A stretch of DNA of 64,000 nucleotides, taken from Oxobacter pfennigii. GTDB taxonomy: Bacteria > Bacillota > Clostridia > Clostridiales > Oxobacteraceae. The stretch is from assembly GCF_001317355.1 (NCBI RefSeq), contig NZ_LKET01000014.1:62001-126000 (forward strand), given 5' to 3'. Made by a program: the position numbers and the translations under genes. Below, piece by piece: positions 51,429 to 59,515 of the stretch (position 1 is its first letter; the number at the start of each line of letters is the position of its first letter). The notes below the pieces were generated by a model that saw only the letters and a list, made by a program, of their open reading frames with translations, was not told where the DNA came from and searched no databases.

Positions 51429-51457
51429 TTGACATATGATAAGTTAAATGTTAGTAT
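51429..51457 (+). promoter_or_regulatory. Promoter of the S-box/hom transcript
   Basis: TTGACA (51429-51434) and TAGTAT (51452-51457), 17-base spacer, 23 bases before the aptamer. Confidence 0.75.
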
Positions 51458-51479
51458 ATTTTAAAAATGAATTATTCAA

Positions 51480-51670
51480 TTCTCATCAAGAGAGGCAGAG
51501 GGACTGGCCCGATGAAGCCTCGGCAACCTTCAGGTTCATTTATCTGAAAAGGTGCCAACTCCTGCGCTGGATTTTAAAAATCCAAGCGGTAGATGAGAGA
51601 GGAAGCCTTATTCAGGTTCTGATAACCAAGCCTCTTTCATCCTAAGCTTTAAAGATGAAGAGGTTTTTTT
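51480..51670 (+). promoter_or_regulatory. SAM-I (S-box) riboswitch controlling hom
   Basis: The aptamer (51480-51601) has CTCATCAAGAGAGGCAGAG, GGACTGGCCCGATGAAGCC, CGGCAACC, GGTGCCAACTCCTGCGC and GATGAGAGAG. The terminator CCTCTTTCATC/GATGAAGAGG (51631-51663) is followed by seven T. The first 88 bases of the aptamer are almost identical to the one before the cystathionine-type gene. Confidence 0.95.
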
Positions 51671-51695
51671 ATTTGACATTATTGGAGGTTAAATC

Positions 51696-52985
51696 GTGGA
51701 TAAGGTAAGGATAGCACTATTAGGTTTAGGCAATGTGGGGAAAGGTGTATGGAAAATATTAAATACAAATATTGAAGAAATTAAAAAACGCTCCGGGTAC
51801 GAGATAGAAGTTTCAAAGATACTTGTCAGAGACCTTAATAAGGACAGGAGTATTTCAATACCTCCAGGGATATTGACTGCAAATCCGGATGATATATTAA
51901 ATGATAACAGTGTAAAGATTGTCGTAGAATTATTAGGCGGAATGGACCCTGCCAAAGATTATATACTAAGATCAATTGAAAATAAAAAGCATATTGTTAC
52001 AGCAAATAAGCTTCTGATTGCCACTGCAGGAGAAGAACTCTTTTCTGCCGCTTATGAAAAAGGGGTACAACTATGTTTTGAAGCAAGTGTCGGCGGCGGT
52101 ATACCTATAATTAAAAATATAACCGAAAGTCTTACTGCCAATAAAATCGAAGAAATTATAGGTATTGTAAACGGCACAACAAATTACATTCTTTCTAAGA
52201 TGGCCGATGATGGAGTGAATTTCCAGAACGCTTTAAAGGAAGCACAAATAAATGGACTTGCCGAGGCAGATCCTACTTCCGATGTGGAAGGCTATGATGC
52301 TTTATACAAGCTTTTAATATTAGCTTCCCTTGCTTTTGATACAAAAATTGATGTTAATACAATCCACAGAGAAGGAATTCGAAACATTGAATCAATAGAC
52401 ATTAAATATGCACAAGAATTAGGGTATGCAATCAAGCTTCTGGCTGTTGCCAGGGATAAAGGTGATAAATTAGAGCTTAAGGTTCATCCGGCAATGGTGC
52501 CTGCTTTCCACGCACTTTCAAATGTTAAGGATTCCTTTAATGCAATCCTAATTAAGGGGAATGCCGCAGGGGACTTGATGTTTTACGGAAGAGGGGCAGG
52601 AGATTTGCCAACCGGCAGTGCAGTAGTGGGAGATATAATATCCATATTGAGAAATAAAAGGGATTTACCCTTCAAAAGGCTGTTTAAAAATGATACTATT
52701 CAAAAGAAGGTCTGCTCTGCTGAAGAAGTCGTATCATCATATTATATCAGGGCTAGTGCCGGGAATATTCCCCATGTTTTCGATAAAATAAAATCCATAT
52801 TTGCAGAAAATGATATCAATATTTTAAATATTATTAAAAACGTTGAATCTCAGAATACTGTTTATTTTGCGTTAAAGACCGGCTGTACGTCAAAAACAAA
52901 TTTAGATAAAGCTTTAAACAAGATAATGGATATTCATTATGTTGATAAAGTTGAAAATATAATAAGGATAGAAGATTTATATTAA
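51696..52985 (+). CDS. hom: Homoserine dehydrogenase
   Basis: A 429-residue enzyme that reduces aspartate semialdehyde to homoserine, the common precursor of methionine and threonine. The NAD(P) site is RIALLGLGNVGKGVWKIL, and the catalytic part has VTANKLLIATAGEELF, CFEASVGGGIPIIKN, GIVNGTTNYILSKM and GLAEADPTSDVEGYDALYKLLIL. The C-terminal 80 residues form an ACT domain (YYIRASAGNIPHVFDKIKSIF). The start is GTG, with GGAGG upstream. An S-box leader controls it, so here it is tied to methionine supply and not to threonine. Confidence 0.95.
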   Translation: MDKVRIALLGLGNVGKGVWKILNTNIEEIKKRSGYEIEVSKILVRDLNKDRSISIPPGILTANPDDILNDNSVKIVVELLGGMDPAKDYILRSIENKKHIVTANKLLIATAGEELFSAAYEKGVQLCFEASVGGGIPIIKNITESLTANKIEEIIGIVNGTTNYILSKMADDGVNFQNALKEAQINGLAEADPTSDVEGYDALYKLLILASLAFDTKIDVNTIHREGIRNIESIDIKYAQELGYAIKLLAVARDKGDKLELKVHPAMVPAFHALSNVKDSFNAILIKGNAAGDLMFYGRGAGDLPTGSAVVGDIISILRNKRDLPFKRLFKNDTIQKKVCSAEEVVSSYYIRASAGNIPHVFDKIKSIFAENDINILNIIKNVESQNTVYFALKTGCTSKTNLDKALNKIMDIHYVDKVENIIRIEDLY

Positions 52986-53028
52986 AATAAGCTTATTGCT
53001 GCGAAATACAGCAATAAGCTTATTTATT
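52985..53028. terminator. Bidirectional terminator between hom and the cystathionine-type gene
   Basis: AATAAGCTTATTGCTG (52987-53002) pairs with its complement at 53009-53024 around CGAAATA. It is followed by TATTTATTTA on the plus side. Confidence 0.9.
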
Positions 53029-53051
53029 TAACAGCAAAGAAATCGACTGTT

Positions 53052-54203
53052 TTATCTGCCAATGGCTTGTTCAAGATCCTTTATTAAATCAGTTACATTT
53101 TCTATACCTATGGATAACCTTAAGAGCTTGTCTGTTACCCCCAGCCTGTTTCGCATTTCTACCGGTATTGCTTCATGTGTTTGCACATAAGGATAGGTAA
53201 TAAGACTTTCTACTCCCCCCAGGCTTTCCGCAAAAGTAATGACCTTCACATTTTTTAATATTTTTGCTACCATTTCCACAGACTTTACTGTAAATGAAAT
53301 CATTGAACCAAACCCGGTAGCTTGTTTAATGGATACCTGATATTCATCATGCCATGGCAATCCAACATAATAAACCTTCTCTACTTCATTATTTTCATGC
53401 AGCCATTTTGCTATCTCAAGGGCATTATTCTGCTGTTTATCCATCCTTATCGCAAGAGTTTTTATCCCCCTTAGTATAAGCCAGCTGTCGAAAGGAGACA
53501 AAACAGCTCCGGTGGATTTTTGTATAAACCTGAACCTTTCAATCAGTTCTTCATCATTTACAACAATTAATCCCGCCAGCGTATCATTATGCCCTCCAAG
53601 ATATTTAGTACCGCTGTGTACTACTATATCAACTCCAAAGTTTAAAGGTTTCTGATAATATGGCGTTAAAAATGTATTATCTACTATGGTCAGTATGCCT
53701 TTCTGCTTTGCAGTTTTTACAACTTCCGCTATATCAGTAACCTTCATCATTGGGTTTGATGGGGTTTCAATTAAAATCGCCTTTGTATTATTTTTTATTC
53801 CTTGTATCATCGTTTCTAAATTACTGGTATTCAGATATGAAGTTTCTATTCCATACTTCTTGTATATTTCTTCAAATAGCCTGTAAGTACCTCCATAGAG
53901 ATCATCAGATATAATAATATGATCACCTGCAGAAAATATGGTAGCTATTGCTGTTATAGCAGCCATCCCTGTTGAGAATGCCAAGCCTTCTTTACCCGAC
54001 TCAAGCTTTGCGATTGTTTTTTCCAATTCTTCTCTTGTCGGGTTTTGAAGCCTTGAATAATCATATCCCGTACTCTGATTCAAACCAGGATGCCTGAATG
54101 TAGCACTCTGATAAATGGGAAAACTTATGGCTCCTGTTTTTTCATCATATCCTTTATATCCATGTACAACTTGCGTATCAATACAATAATAATCCTCTTT
54201 CAT
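53052..54203 (-). CDS. Cystathionine gamma-synthase/gamma-lyase family PLP enzyme
   Basis: A 383-residue trans-sulfuration PLP enzyme. The PLP tyrosine/arginine region reads YDYSRLQNPTREELEKTIAKLESG, the aspartate IVDNTFLTPYYQKPL, and the Schiff-base Lys is in DIVVHSGTKYLGGHNDTLAGLIV. The family includes MetB, MetC, gamma-lyase and methionine gamma-lyase, which are hard to separate by sequence. Its control by an S-box and distance from metY favours homocysteine synthesis by cystathionine or turnover to cysteine; methionine gamma-lyase activity would make methanethiol. The ATG at 54203 is set by AGGAGGAG upstream, against the ATG at 54221. Confidence 0.9.
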   Translation of the reverse strand: MKEDYYCIDTQVVHGYKGYDEKTGAISFPIYQSATFRHPGLNQSTGYDYSRLQNPTREELEKTIAKLESGKEGLAFSTGMAAITAIATIFSAGDHIIISDDLYGGTYRLFEEIYKKYGIETSYLNTSNLETMIQGIKNNTKAILIETPSNPMMKVTDIAEVVKTAKQKGILTIVDNTFLTPYYQKPLNFGVDIVVHSGTKYLGGHNDTLAGLIVVNDEELIERFRFIQKSTGAVLSPFDSWLILRGIKTLAIRMDKQQNNALEIAKWLHENNEVEKVYYVGLPWHDEYQVSIKQATGFGSMISFTVKSVEMVAKILKNVKVITFAESLGGVESLITYPYVQTHEAIPVEMRNRLGVTDKLLRLSIGIENVTDLIKDLEQAIGR

Positions 54204-54278
54204 AGTAAACTCCTCCTGCATATTTGTAATTTTATTTCAATCATTGATATTCTTTTATAGTTTTTATTGGATAAAATT

Positions 54279-54462
54279 AAAAACCTCCTTCACCAATAAT
54301 TATGGACGAAAGAGGTTAATAAATTTCCACCATTTTGTTACTATCCTCTCTCATCTTCCACTTAAATTAATCAAGCGTAGGAATTGGCACCTTTTCAGAT
54401 AAATGAATCTGAAGGTTGCCGAGGCTTCATCGGGCCAGTCCCTCTGCCTCTCTTGATGAGAA
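54279..54462 (-). promoter_or_regulatory. SAM-I (S-box) riboswitch controlling the cystathionine-type gene
   Basis: On the minus strand the aptamer (54462-54346) has CTCATCAAGAGAGGCAGAG, GGACTGGCCCGATGAAGCC, CGGCAACC, GGTGCCAATTCCTACGC and GATGAGAGAGG. The terminator hairpin (54317-54279, AACCTCTTTCGTCC with GGTGAAGGAGGTT) ends in TTTT. Its core differs from the hom riboswitch at only about three bases. Confidence 0.95.
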
Positions 54463-54486
54463 TTGTTCAAGTATTTAATTTTTCTA

Positions 54487-54515
54487 ATGTTATCATTATA
54501 AATATAATGTGTCAA
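54487..54515 (-). promoter_or_regulatory. Promoter of the third S-box transcript
   Basis: On the minus strand TTGACA (54515-54510) and TAACAT (54492-54487), 17-base spacer, 25 bases before the aptamer. The -10 box is weak. Confidence 0.55.
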
Positions 54516-54615
54516 GCAGAATTAACTATAATACTGTTCTATATAAATTCGCAATGAAACTTTTTGCATTGATTAATAACTGATGCGCAGCCCAAAACAC
54601 ATTACATATACACAA

Positions 54616-55062
54616 CTAAATGAAAAACATATATCCTTGATCTGTTCTATATTTTTCTATCTCATCTGCTAAATCATACAAAGTTATTCCTTGCAATGCA
54701 GTTTTAACCGCATCATCCAGAGGATCGAAAACTGATCGCCGTAAAGCTGTTTCAATTTCAGGAAATCCAGGCGAAACAGTCTCTTCCGTTCTTTCAAAAA
54801 GAGTAAGTTCCACTGCTGTCAGAATATCATAAACAGTTATTTCCTGAGGCACCCGGGAAAGCTGATACCCTCCCTGGGCTCCTTTTACAGAATTGACCAA
54901 GCCTCCTCTTTTCAGCAGTGAGAAAACCTGTTCCAAATATATTTTGGATATCCCTAACCTTTCTGAAATACTAATTATCGTAATATATTCACCGTTGTTA
55001 TATAATTGAGCCATGTTTATCAAAGCGATAATCGCATAACGTCCCTTTACAGATATCCTCAT
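54616..55062 (-). CDS. Rrf2-family regulator, second copy
   Basis: A 148-residue Rrf2 regulator: MRISVKGRYAIIALINMAQLY, SERLGISKIYLEQVFSLLKRGGLVNSVKGAQGGYQL. The wing region is complete. There are no cysteines at the IscR [2Fe-2S] sites; none in the whole C-terminal part. It is thus not an iron-sulfur sensor of the IscR type. Its helix and wing are very like the first copy, but the C-terminal effector part (VSPGFPEIETALRRSVFDPLDDAVK) differs, which suggests another signal. It follows the nitrogenase-like NifH gene on the same strand after 155 bases and is the obvious candidate regulator of that operon. Confidence 0.88.
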   Translation of the reverse strand: MRISVKGRYAIIALINMAQLYNNGEYITIISISERLGISKIYLEQVFSLLKRGGLVNSVKGAQGGYQLSRVPQEITVYDILTAVELTLFERTEETVSPGFPEIETALRRSVFDPLDDAVKTALQGITLYDLADEIEKYRTDQGYMFFI

Positions 55063-55217
55063 ATGTTAAATCTCCATTTCATACTTATACTTTATCTATT
55101 TGATAATATTTGAAAAAAATATCCTTGTCAATAGTATAGCCACCATGGAAAATTCTAAAAACCCAATCCCCATAGTCAGGAATTTATTTTTTCATATATG
55201 AAATGATAGATAGTGCA

Positions 55218-56096
55218 TTATATATTGCTTGAAAGCTCGGGTCTTATAACTCCTGTTTCCAGAGCTAAAAGATAATCCGCCCATTTTGAAGCCCAATCCC
55301 TCAGTTCCTGTACTCCTAAAGGTTCCGGTGATTTTGAATCTGTGTGGTTTGCGATTTTATTTGCAAGGCTTAAATAAACCTTAGCCTGTTCTGAACCCGG
55401 TGCTGCTTCAATGGTGGTTTTCCCCTGAAGCTCACATTGAGTAACCGTGACTGAACGGGGTATATATTCCACAACCTGGGTTTTAGTCTGGGTGATAAAA
55501 TCATCGACTATTTCCCTTGCATAAGGAGCGTTAATGGAATTTGCAATAACACCGCCAAGCAGTGCACCGCCTGAATTGGAATATTTTTTTATACCTTTGA
55601 AAAGGTTGTTTGCAGCATAAATAGCCATAAAATCAGCAGATGAAACGGTAAATACATGCTCGGCTATTCCTTCCCGTATTGGTACGGCAAATCCTCCGCA
55701 TACGACGTCTCCCAATACATCATATATGACAAAATCAAGATCCAGCTCTTCAAATATACGCTGCTGTTTAAAAAGTTCCACTGCAGTTATAATACCCCGT
55801 CCTGCGCATCCTACACCGGGAGCAGGACCGCCGGCTTCAACACAATAAACACCGTTAAAGCCCTCATGTATTACGTCATGGGCATTTACCGTACTTTTTT
55901 CTCTTAAGGTATCAAGTACTGTGGGTATATAAGTGCCGCCCCTTAAGGTATTGGTAGAATCGCTTTTAGGGTCGCATCCGAATTGCATTACTTTATATCC
56001 CATTTTAGAAAGGGCAGCTGACAAATTTGAAGTAGTGGTGGATTTACCTATACCGCCTTTACCGTAGATTGCAATCTGAGTAATTTTTTTTGACAT
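55218..56096 (-). CDS. NifH-like reductase of a nitrogenase-like system
   Basis: A 292-residue homodimeric-type ATP-dependent reductase, homologous to nitrogenase iron protein. The P-loop is [16 protein letters not shown] (11-26), switch I lies after CDPKSDSTN, the cluster ligands are Cys97 in [10 protein letters not shown] and Cys133 in [15 protein letters not shown], and Arg100 of the ADP-ribosylation site is kept. This means an intact enzyme able to pass electrons to a NifDK-like partner. It is the last gene of the operon and does not start it, unlike nif operons. Its partner genes lie 3.4 kb away past a transporter. The C-terminus is longer than NifH and ends IRPELSSNI. Confidence 0.95.
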   Translation of the reverse strand: MSKKITQIAIYGKGGIGKSTTTSNLSAALSKMGYKVMQFGCDPKSDSTNTLRGGTYIPTVLDTLREKSTVNAHDVIHEGFNGVYCVEAGGPAPGVGCAGRGIITAVELFKQQRIFEELDLDFVIYDVLGDVVCGGFAVPIREGIAEHVFTVSSADFMAIYAANNLFKGIKKYSNSGGALLGGVIANSINAPYAREIVDDFITQTKTQVVEYIPRSVTVTQCELQGKTTIEAAPGSEQAKVYLSLANKIANHTDSKSPEPLGVQELRDWASKWADYLLALETGVIRPELSSNI

Positions 56097-56097
56097 G

Positions 56098-56466
56098 TCA
56101 TTTTTCCTCCATATAAGAATGATTTGTTTTGATAAAGTAATTTGTTAGTTTTGTTAAAGCATTTTCAATATAATCAGGCTGCTCGAAAACTGATATTTTG
56201 TTTATTTCCAGGGCTCTTTTCACGCCCATTCCGACCCTTGCAACCAGCACTGCCGTACAGTCTGAAAGCGCATTTATAACATATGAAAGTTCTTCATTCT
56301 TATGTTCCCCATTTGCGCAAAGAGGTGTAACAATACGTCTTTCTATATACTCTCTGGAGCCATCGGATTTGATATCGATGATAAAAAAATCCTTTGCCCG
56401 TCCAAAATGTTCATTTATCACTTTTCCGTCTGTACTGGCAACTGCCACACGCCATTTTCCGCCCAT
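56098..56466 (-). CDS. NifX/NifB-C-terminal-type cofactor-binding protein
   Basis: A 122-residue protein of the dinitrogenase iron-molybdenum cofactor (NifX/NafY/NifB C-terminal) family. The domain starts [27 protein letters not shown], containing the HFGxA loop used for cofactor contact, and ends [17 protein letters not shown]. In nitrogen fixers such proteins carry NifB-co or FeMo-co between assembly proteins. Here it may shuttle an FeS precursor from the NifB-like enzyme to the NifD-like subunit. The frame opens at 56481, but GGAGG is eight bases before the ATG at 56466. One base separates it from the NifH-like gene. Confidence 0.85.
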   Translation of the reverse strand: MGGKWRVAVASTDGKVINEHFGRAKDFFIIDIKSDGSREYIERRIVTPLCANGEHKNEELSYVINALSDCTAVLVARVGMGVKRALEINKISVFEQPDYIENALTKLTNYFIKTNHSYMEEK

Positions 56467-56506
56467 GAGAACCGCCTCCATAGAGTTAATATTTTAAATT
56501 AAATTT

Positions 56507-56541
56507 GATGCGCCACCCGATTTTTCTATGGACGGCGCATC
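56507..56541 (-). other. Intercistronic hairpin between transporter and NifX/NifH-like genes
   Basis: GATGCGCC/GGCGCATC (56507-56514 with 56534-56541) forms an 8-bp GC-rich stem with a 19-base loop. On the minus strand it is followed by AAATTTAATTT, too poor in T for a strong terminator. It could lower read-through or protect the 3' end of the transporter mRNA. Confidence 0.5.
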
Positions 56542-56581
56542 TAATTCAGTAAAGGAGGTATATTGTAAAGTCAGATATTAT

Positions 56582-57679
56582 TTATTTATATTCTTCAGGT
56601 ATGCCGTCCAGTGCTGTAAAGCTGTTTTTATGAAGATTATCCACATCAACACCTGCATCAAGCATTCCTACTTCCTGAAGTTGTTTTGCAGTTATACCGA
56701 AAGCATCATATGCACCGCTTACTGAAGGAATATAATTAAATGTCTTTAACACTTTTGCATTTACTTCAGCATCTCCGGCTACCCATTTATTATCTACCTG
56801 TATTTTAGCTGCTTCATCCTGATTTTCCTGTACCCATGCGCTGGCCTTCTGCATAGCTCTGGTATATTTTGCGGCTATATCAGGATAATCAGTTACAATA
56901 TTTTCCCGTACAAATGCTGAGCAGCAGTATTGATCCTTATATGGTGCATCAAGGGCTGAATCAAAGACTACATTCAGGTCATATTCATTGGCAGCGATTG
57001 TAGCTGTGGGATCATTCATGGCAATGGCATCAACTGCTCCGTTTTCAAGTGCGATTGGTAAATCTGTGGTGCTGTATACTACGAATTCTACTTCGGAATT
57101 CTGAACGCCGACACCAATTCCATTATCAGCCAATACGCGCTTTGTGAATATAATGGGGCTGCTGGTCATGCTTGGAACTCCTACTTTCTTTCCCTTGAAA
57201 TCAGCCGGGCTTGTAATTCCTGAATCCTTTTTAGCCAGTACCTTGTCGCATCCGGTGTGCAATCCTGTAGTAATTTTTACCGGTAATCCGTTTGAAAGGG
57301 GCTGAACCAAGCTGGCAAGAAGACTGAAACCGGCATCAACCTGATTGGCTGTTACCGCATCAAAAATTGTTCCGGGGGCTAGCTTGGTAAGTTCAACCTT
57401 TAAGCCCTCTTCCTCAAAATAACCCTTTTCATATGCCATATGCAAAGGGGCTTCGCACAGACTTCCGCCATAACCTATTCTTAATACAAAATCCTTACTC
57501 TGGTCGGCTTCAACTGTGGGAGCAGGTGTACTGCTGCCTGGTGTGGCAGTTGAACCAGAAGGGGTCTGGTTTGAAGAACAGCCGGCAAGAACTGTCATCA
57601 CCAAAGTGATGGCAAAGAGGGGTATAAGCAGCAACCTTCCTCTTTTTCTTTTAGTCACAGAGCTTTTCTTTGTAATCAT
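56582..57679 (-). CDS. Taurine/sulfonate-type ABC transporter, binding lipoprotein
   Basis: A 365-residue binding lipoprotein with the signal KRKRGRLLLIPLFAITLVMTVLAGCSS, lipobox LAGC. It is followed by a Thr/Ser/Pro linker. The mature part belongs to the SsuA/TauA/NMT1 family: FVLRIGYGGSLCEAPLHMAYEKGYFEEEGLKVEL, then PADFKGKKVGVPSMTSSPI and AIAMNDPTATIAAN. The bound solute is not known; the family binds sulfonates, taurine, nitrate and riboflavin precursors. Placed between nitrogenase-like genes, it probably delivers the enzyme's substrate. ATG at 57679 is preferred (GAGGAGA eight bases upstream) to the ATG at 57685 that abuts the site. Confidence 0.88.
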   Translation of the reverse strand: MITKKSSVTKRKRGRLLLIPLFAITLVMTVLAGCSSNQTPSGSTATPGSSTPAPTVEADQSKDFVLRIGYGGSLCEAPLHMAYEKGYFEEEGLKVELTKLAPGTIFDAVTANQVDAGFSLLASLVQPLSNGLPVKITTGLHTGCDKVLAKKDSGITSPADFKGKKVGVPSMTSSPIIFTKRVLADNGIGVGVQNSEVEFVVYSTTDLPIALENGAVDAIAMNDPTATIAANEYDLNVVFDSALDAPYKDQYCCSAFVRENIVTDYPDIAAKYTRAMQKASAWVQENQDEAAKIQVDNKWVAGDAEVNAKVLKTFNYIPSVSGAYDAFGITAKQLQEVGMLDAGVDVDNLHKNSFTALDGIPEEYK

Positions 57680-57708
57680 TTTCATTCTCCTCTTCTTTTT
57701 ATAATAAT

Positions 57709-58500
57709 TTAAAGGTAATATTGTATTTCTTCTGTTTTTCCCGCAAAATTGAGAATTTTTAATATCTTAGCTCTTAAGTTTAAAAAGTCAGGTAAGTCCC
57801 TTCCGCGGGGCCGGCTTATATCTACCTGGATTATACTTTCGATTTTAGCGGGCCTTGGTGTCATAACAAATATCCTGTCGCTTAAATAAATGGCTTCATC
57901 TACATCATGGGTTACCATTACAGTAGTAGTTCCCCTCTCCTGCCATATCTTTATAAGCTCATCCTGCATATTCATCCTGGTGAAGGCATCCAGCGCTCCA
58001 AAAGGCTCATCCAAGAGCAATACCTTGGGATGATTGACTAAGGCCCTTGCAAGGGCTGCTCTTTGAGCCATACCCCCCGATAACTGGTGAGGATAGGATT
58101 TTTCAAAGCCTTCCAGGCCTACAAGCCGTATAAAATCCAATACTTCATTTTCCTTATCCTTGTATATGTTCCTGACTTTTAAACCAAAAGCTACGTTTTC
58201 ATAAACATTAAGCCATGGAAAGAGAGTAGGATCCTGAAACACAAGACCTCGCTCATAACTTGGTTGCGTAATGGGTACATTATCCAATGTGAATTCCCCT
58301 TTATCCGGTTGGGTAAGGCCTGCAAGGAGCCTTAAAAATGTGGATTTTCCACATCCGGATGGCCCTATAAGGGAAATGAATTCTCCGGCTTTTATATCCA
58401 CTGCAACATCCTGCAATGCTACCACCGGCTGTCCGTCCTGCTGAAGGAAGGTTTTTCGAATATTTTTTGCTTTTATGCTGCCATTCAGTTGTTCTACCAT
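57709..58500 (-). CDS. Taurine/sulfonate-type ABC transporter, ATPase
   Basis: A 263-residue SsuB/TauB-type ATPase. Walker A is GPSGCGKSTFLRLLAGL, the Q-loop GLVFQDPTLFPWLNVYEN, signature LSGGMAQRAALARALV, Walker B KVLLLDEPFGALDAFTR and switch MVTHDVDEAIYLSDRI. The segment QDPTLFPW is typical of the nitrate/sulfonate/taurine class. It starts inside the end of the permease gene (7-base overlap) and ends 30 bases before the binding-lipoprotein gene, showing they act together. Confidence 0.93.
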   Translation of the reverse strand: MVEQLNGSIKAKNIRKTFLQQDGQPVVALQDVAVDIKAGEFISLIGPSGCGKSTFLRLLAGLTQPDKGEFTLDNVPITQPSYERGLVFQDPTLFPWLNVYENVAFGLKVRNIYKDKENEVLDFIRLVGLEGFEKSYPHQLSGGMAQRAALARALVNHPKVLLLDEPFGALDAFTRMNMQDELIKIWQERGTTTVMVTHDVDEAIYLSDRIFVMTPRPAKIESIIQVDISRPRGRDLPDFLNLRAKILKILNFAGKTEEIQYYL

Positions 58501-59498
58501 TTAATAACCCCCTTCTGCCATCCTAATACTCTGTCACGGACTTTAAACATTAAGGTTATGATAAACGAGAAAGTAAAAGCTATTACCATTAGACCTGCAT
58601 AAACATTGGCATATGAGAGCATTTCCCTCTGCCAGTTTATATACCAGCCTATACCGAATTTTACTCCCAGCATTTCTGCTGTCATTAAAGTAATGAAGGA
58701 GGAGCAAGTACCGTTGAAGATGCCTATAAAAATACTTGGCATGGCATCGGGCAGTGCAATCTTGAAAATTTTCTGCAAGGTACTTGCTCCAAGAGTACTG
58801 GACACTTCAAAGTAAGCATTTTTTACATTTGATATTCCAGAGCTGGTTAATACCGTTGTAGGAAACCACACAGCAAGAGCTATTAAAAATACGCTGGCCT
58901 GAAAGGAATTTGCAAAAGATACCAACGCAATAGGCACCCAGGCTGTTGAGGGTATAGGTCCTAAGATCTTAATAAGGGGGTTTACCCAATAACTCCAGCC
59001 CTTGCTCCAGCCTACAAGTATTCCTGTAGTTATACCTATGGTTGCTCCTAAAATATATCCCAGGCCTAAAAGCCTTCCGGAATAAGCAAGGCATTTCAAT
59101 ATGAATTGCCATTCTTCCATAAAGACCTTTAATATTCTGTCAGGATTTGGAAAATATATTGCAGGAAGCAGCATAAGCTTCAAGGTTACGAAATTCAATA
59201 TATTTAAAAGTGCTATCACTGTTGTTATAAACCAGGATTTATAGGCATATTTTTCTCTTACCTTTTCATTAAACAGCGATAAAAGAGCCAGACCCAAAGT
59301 TATCCCAATTGTAATAATTAAGGCTATAGTAAAATAAGGCAGCGGCTTTTGAGTATAACGTGGGCTGTTTGGCATCAGAAGGTGAACTAAAAGCGCCAAC
59401 AAAGCGCTGAAAGTCGGGAGCAATGTCTTAATATTAAACACTATAGCCGGGTTCTCCCTGGATGTCACCGCAATGCCGGTATTACTGATGTCAGACAT
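58494..59498 (-). CDS. Taurine/sulfonate-type ABC transporter, permease with N-terminal extension
   Basis: A 334-residue membrane permease. The last 210 residues match SsuC/TauC: LGLGYILGATIGITTGILVGWS, LIKILGPIPSTAWVPIALVSF, the coupling loop EVSSTLGASTLQKIFKIALPDAMPSI and FNGTCSSFITLMTAEML. About 120 residues before this contain three further hydrophobic segments (FSALLALLVHLLMP, FTIALIITIGITLGLALL, and TTVIALLNILNFVTLKL), not found in the usual 250-270-residue permease. The extra part could interact with a partner. AAAGGAGG is before the ATG. It directly follows the NifD-like gene by 17 bases. Confidence 0.9.
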   Translation of the reverse strand: MSDISNTGIAVTSRENPAIVFNIKTLLPTFSALLALLVHLLMPNSPRYTQKPLPYFTIALIITIGITLGLALLSLFNEKVREKYAYKSWFITTVIALLNILNFVTLKLMLLPAIYFPNPDRILKVFMEEWQFILKCLAYSGRLLGLGYILGATIGITTGILVGWSKGWSYWVNPLIKILGPIPSTAWVPIALVSFANSFQASVFLIALAVWFPTTVLTSSGISNVKNAYFEVSSTLGASTLQKIFKIALPDAMPSIFIGIFNGTCSSFITLMTAEMLGVKFGIGWYINWQREMLSYANVYAGLMVIAFTFSFIITLMFKVRDRVLGWQKGVIKW

Positions 59499-59515
59499 AA
59501 TACTTCCTCCTTTCT

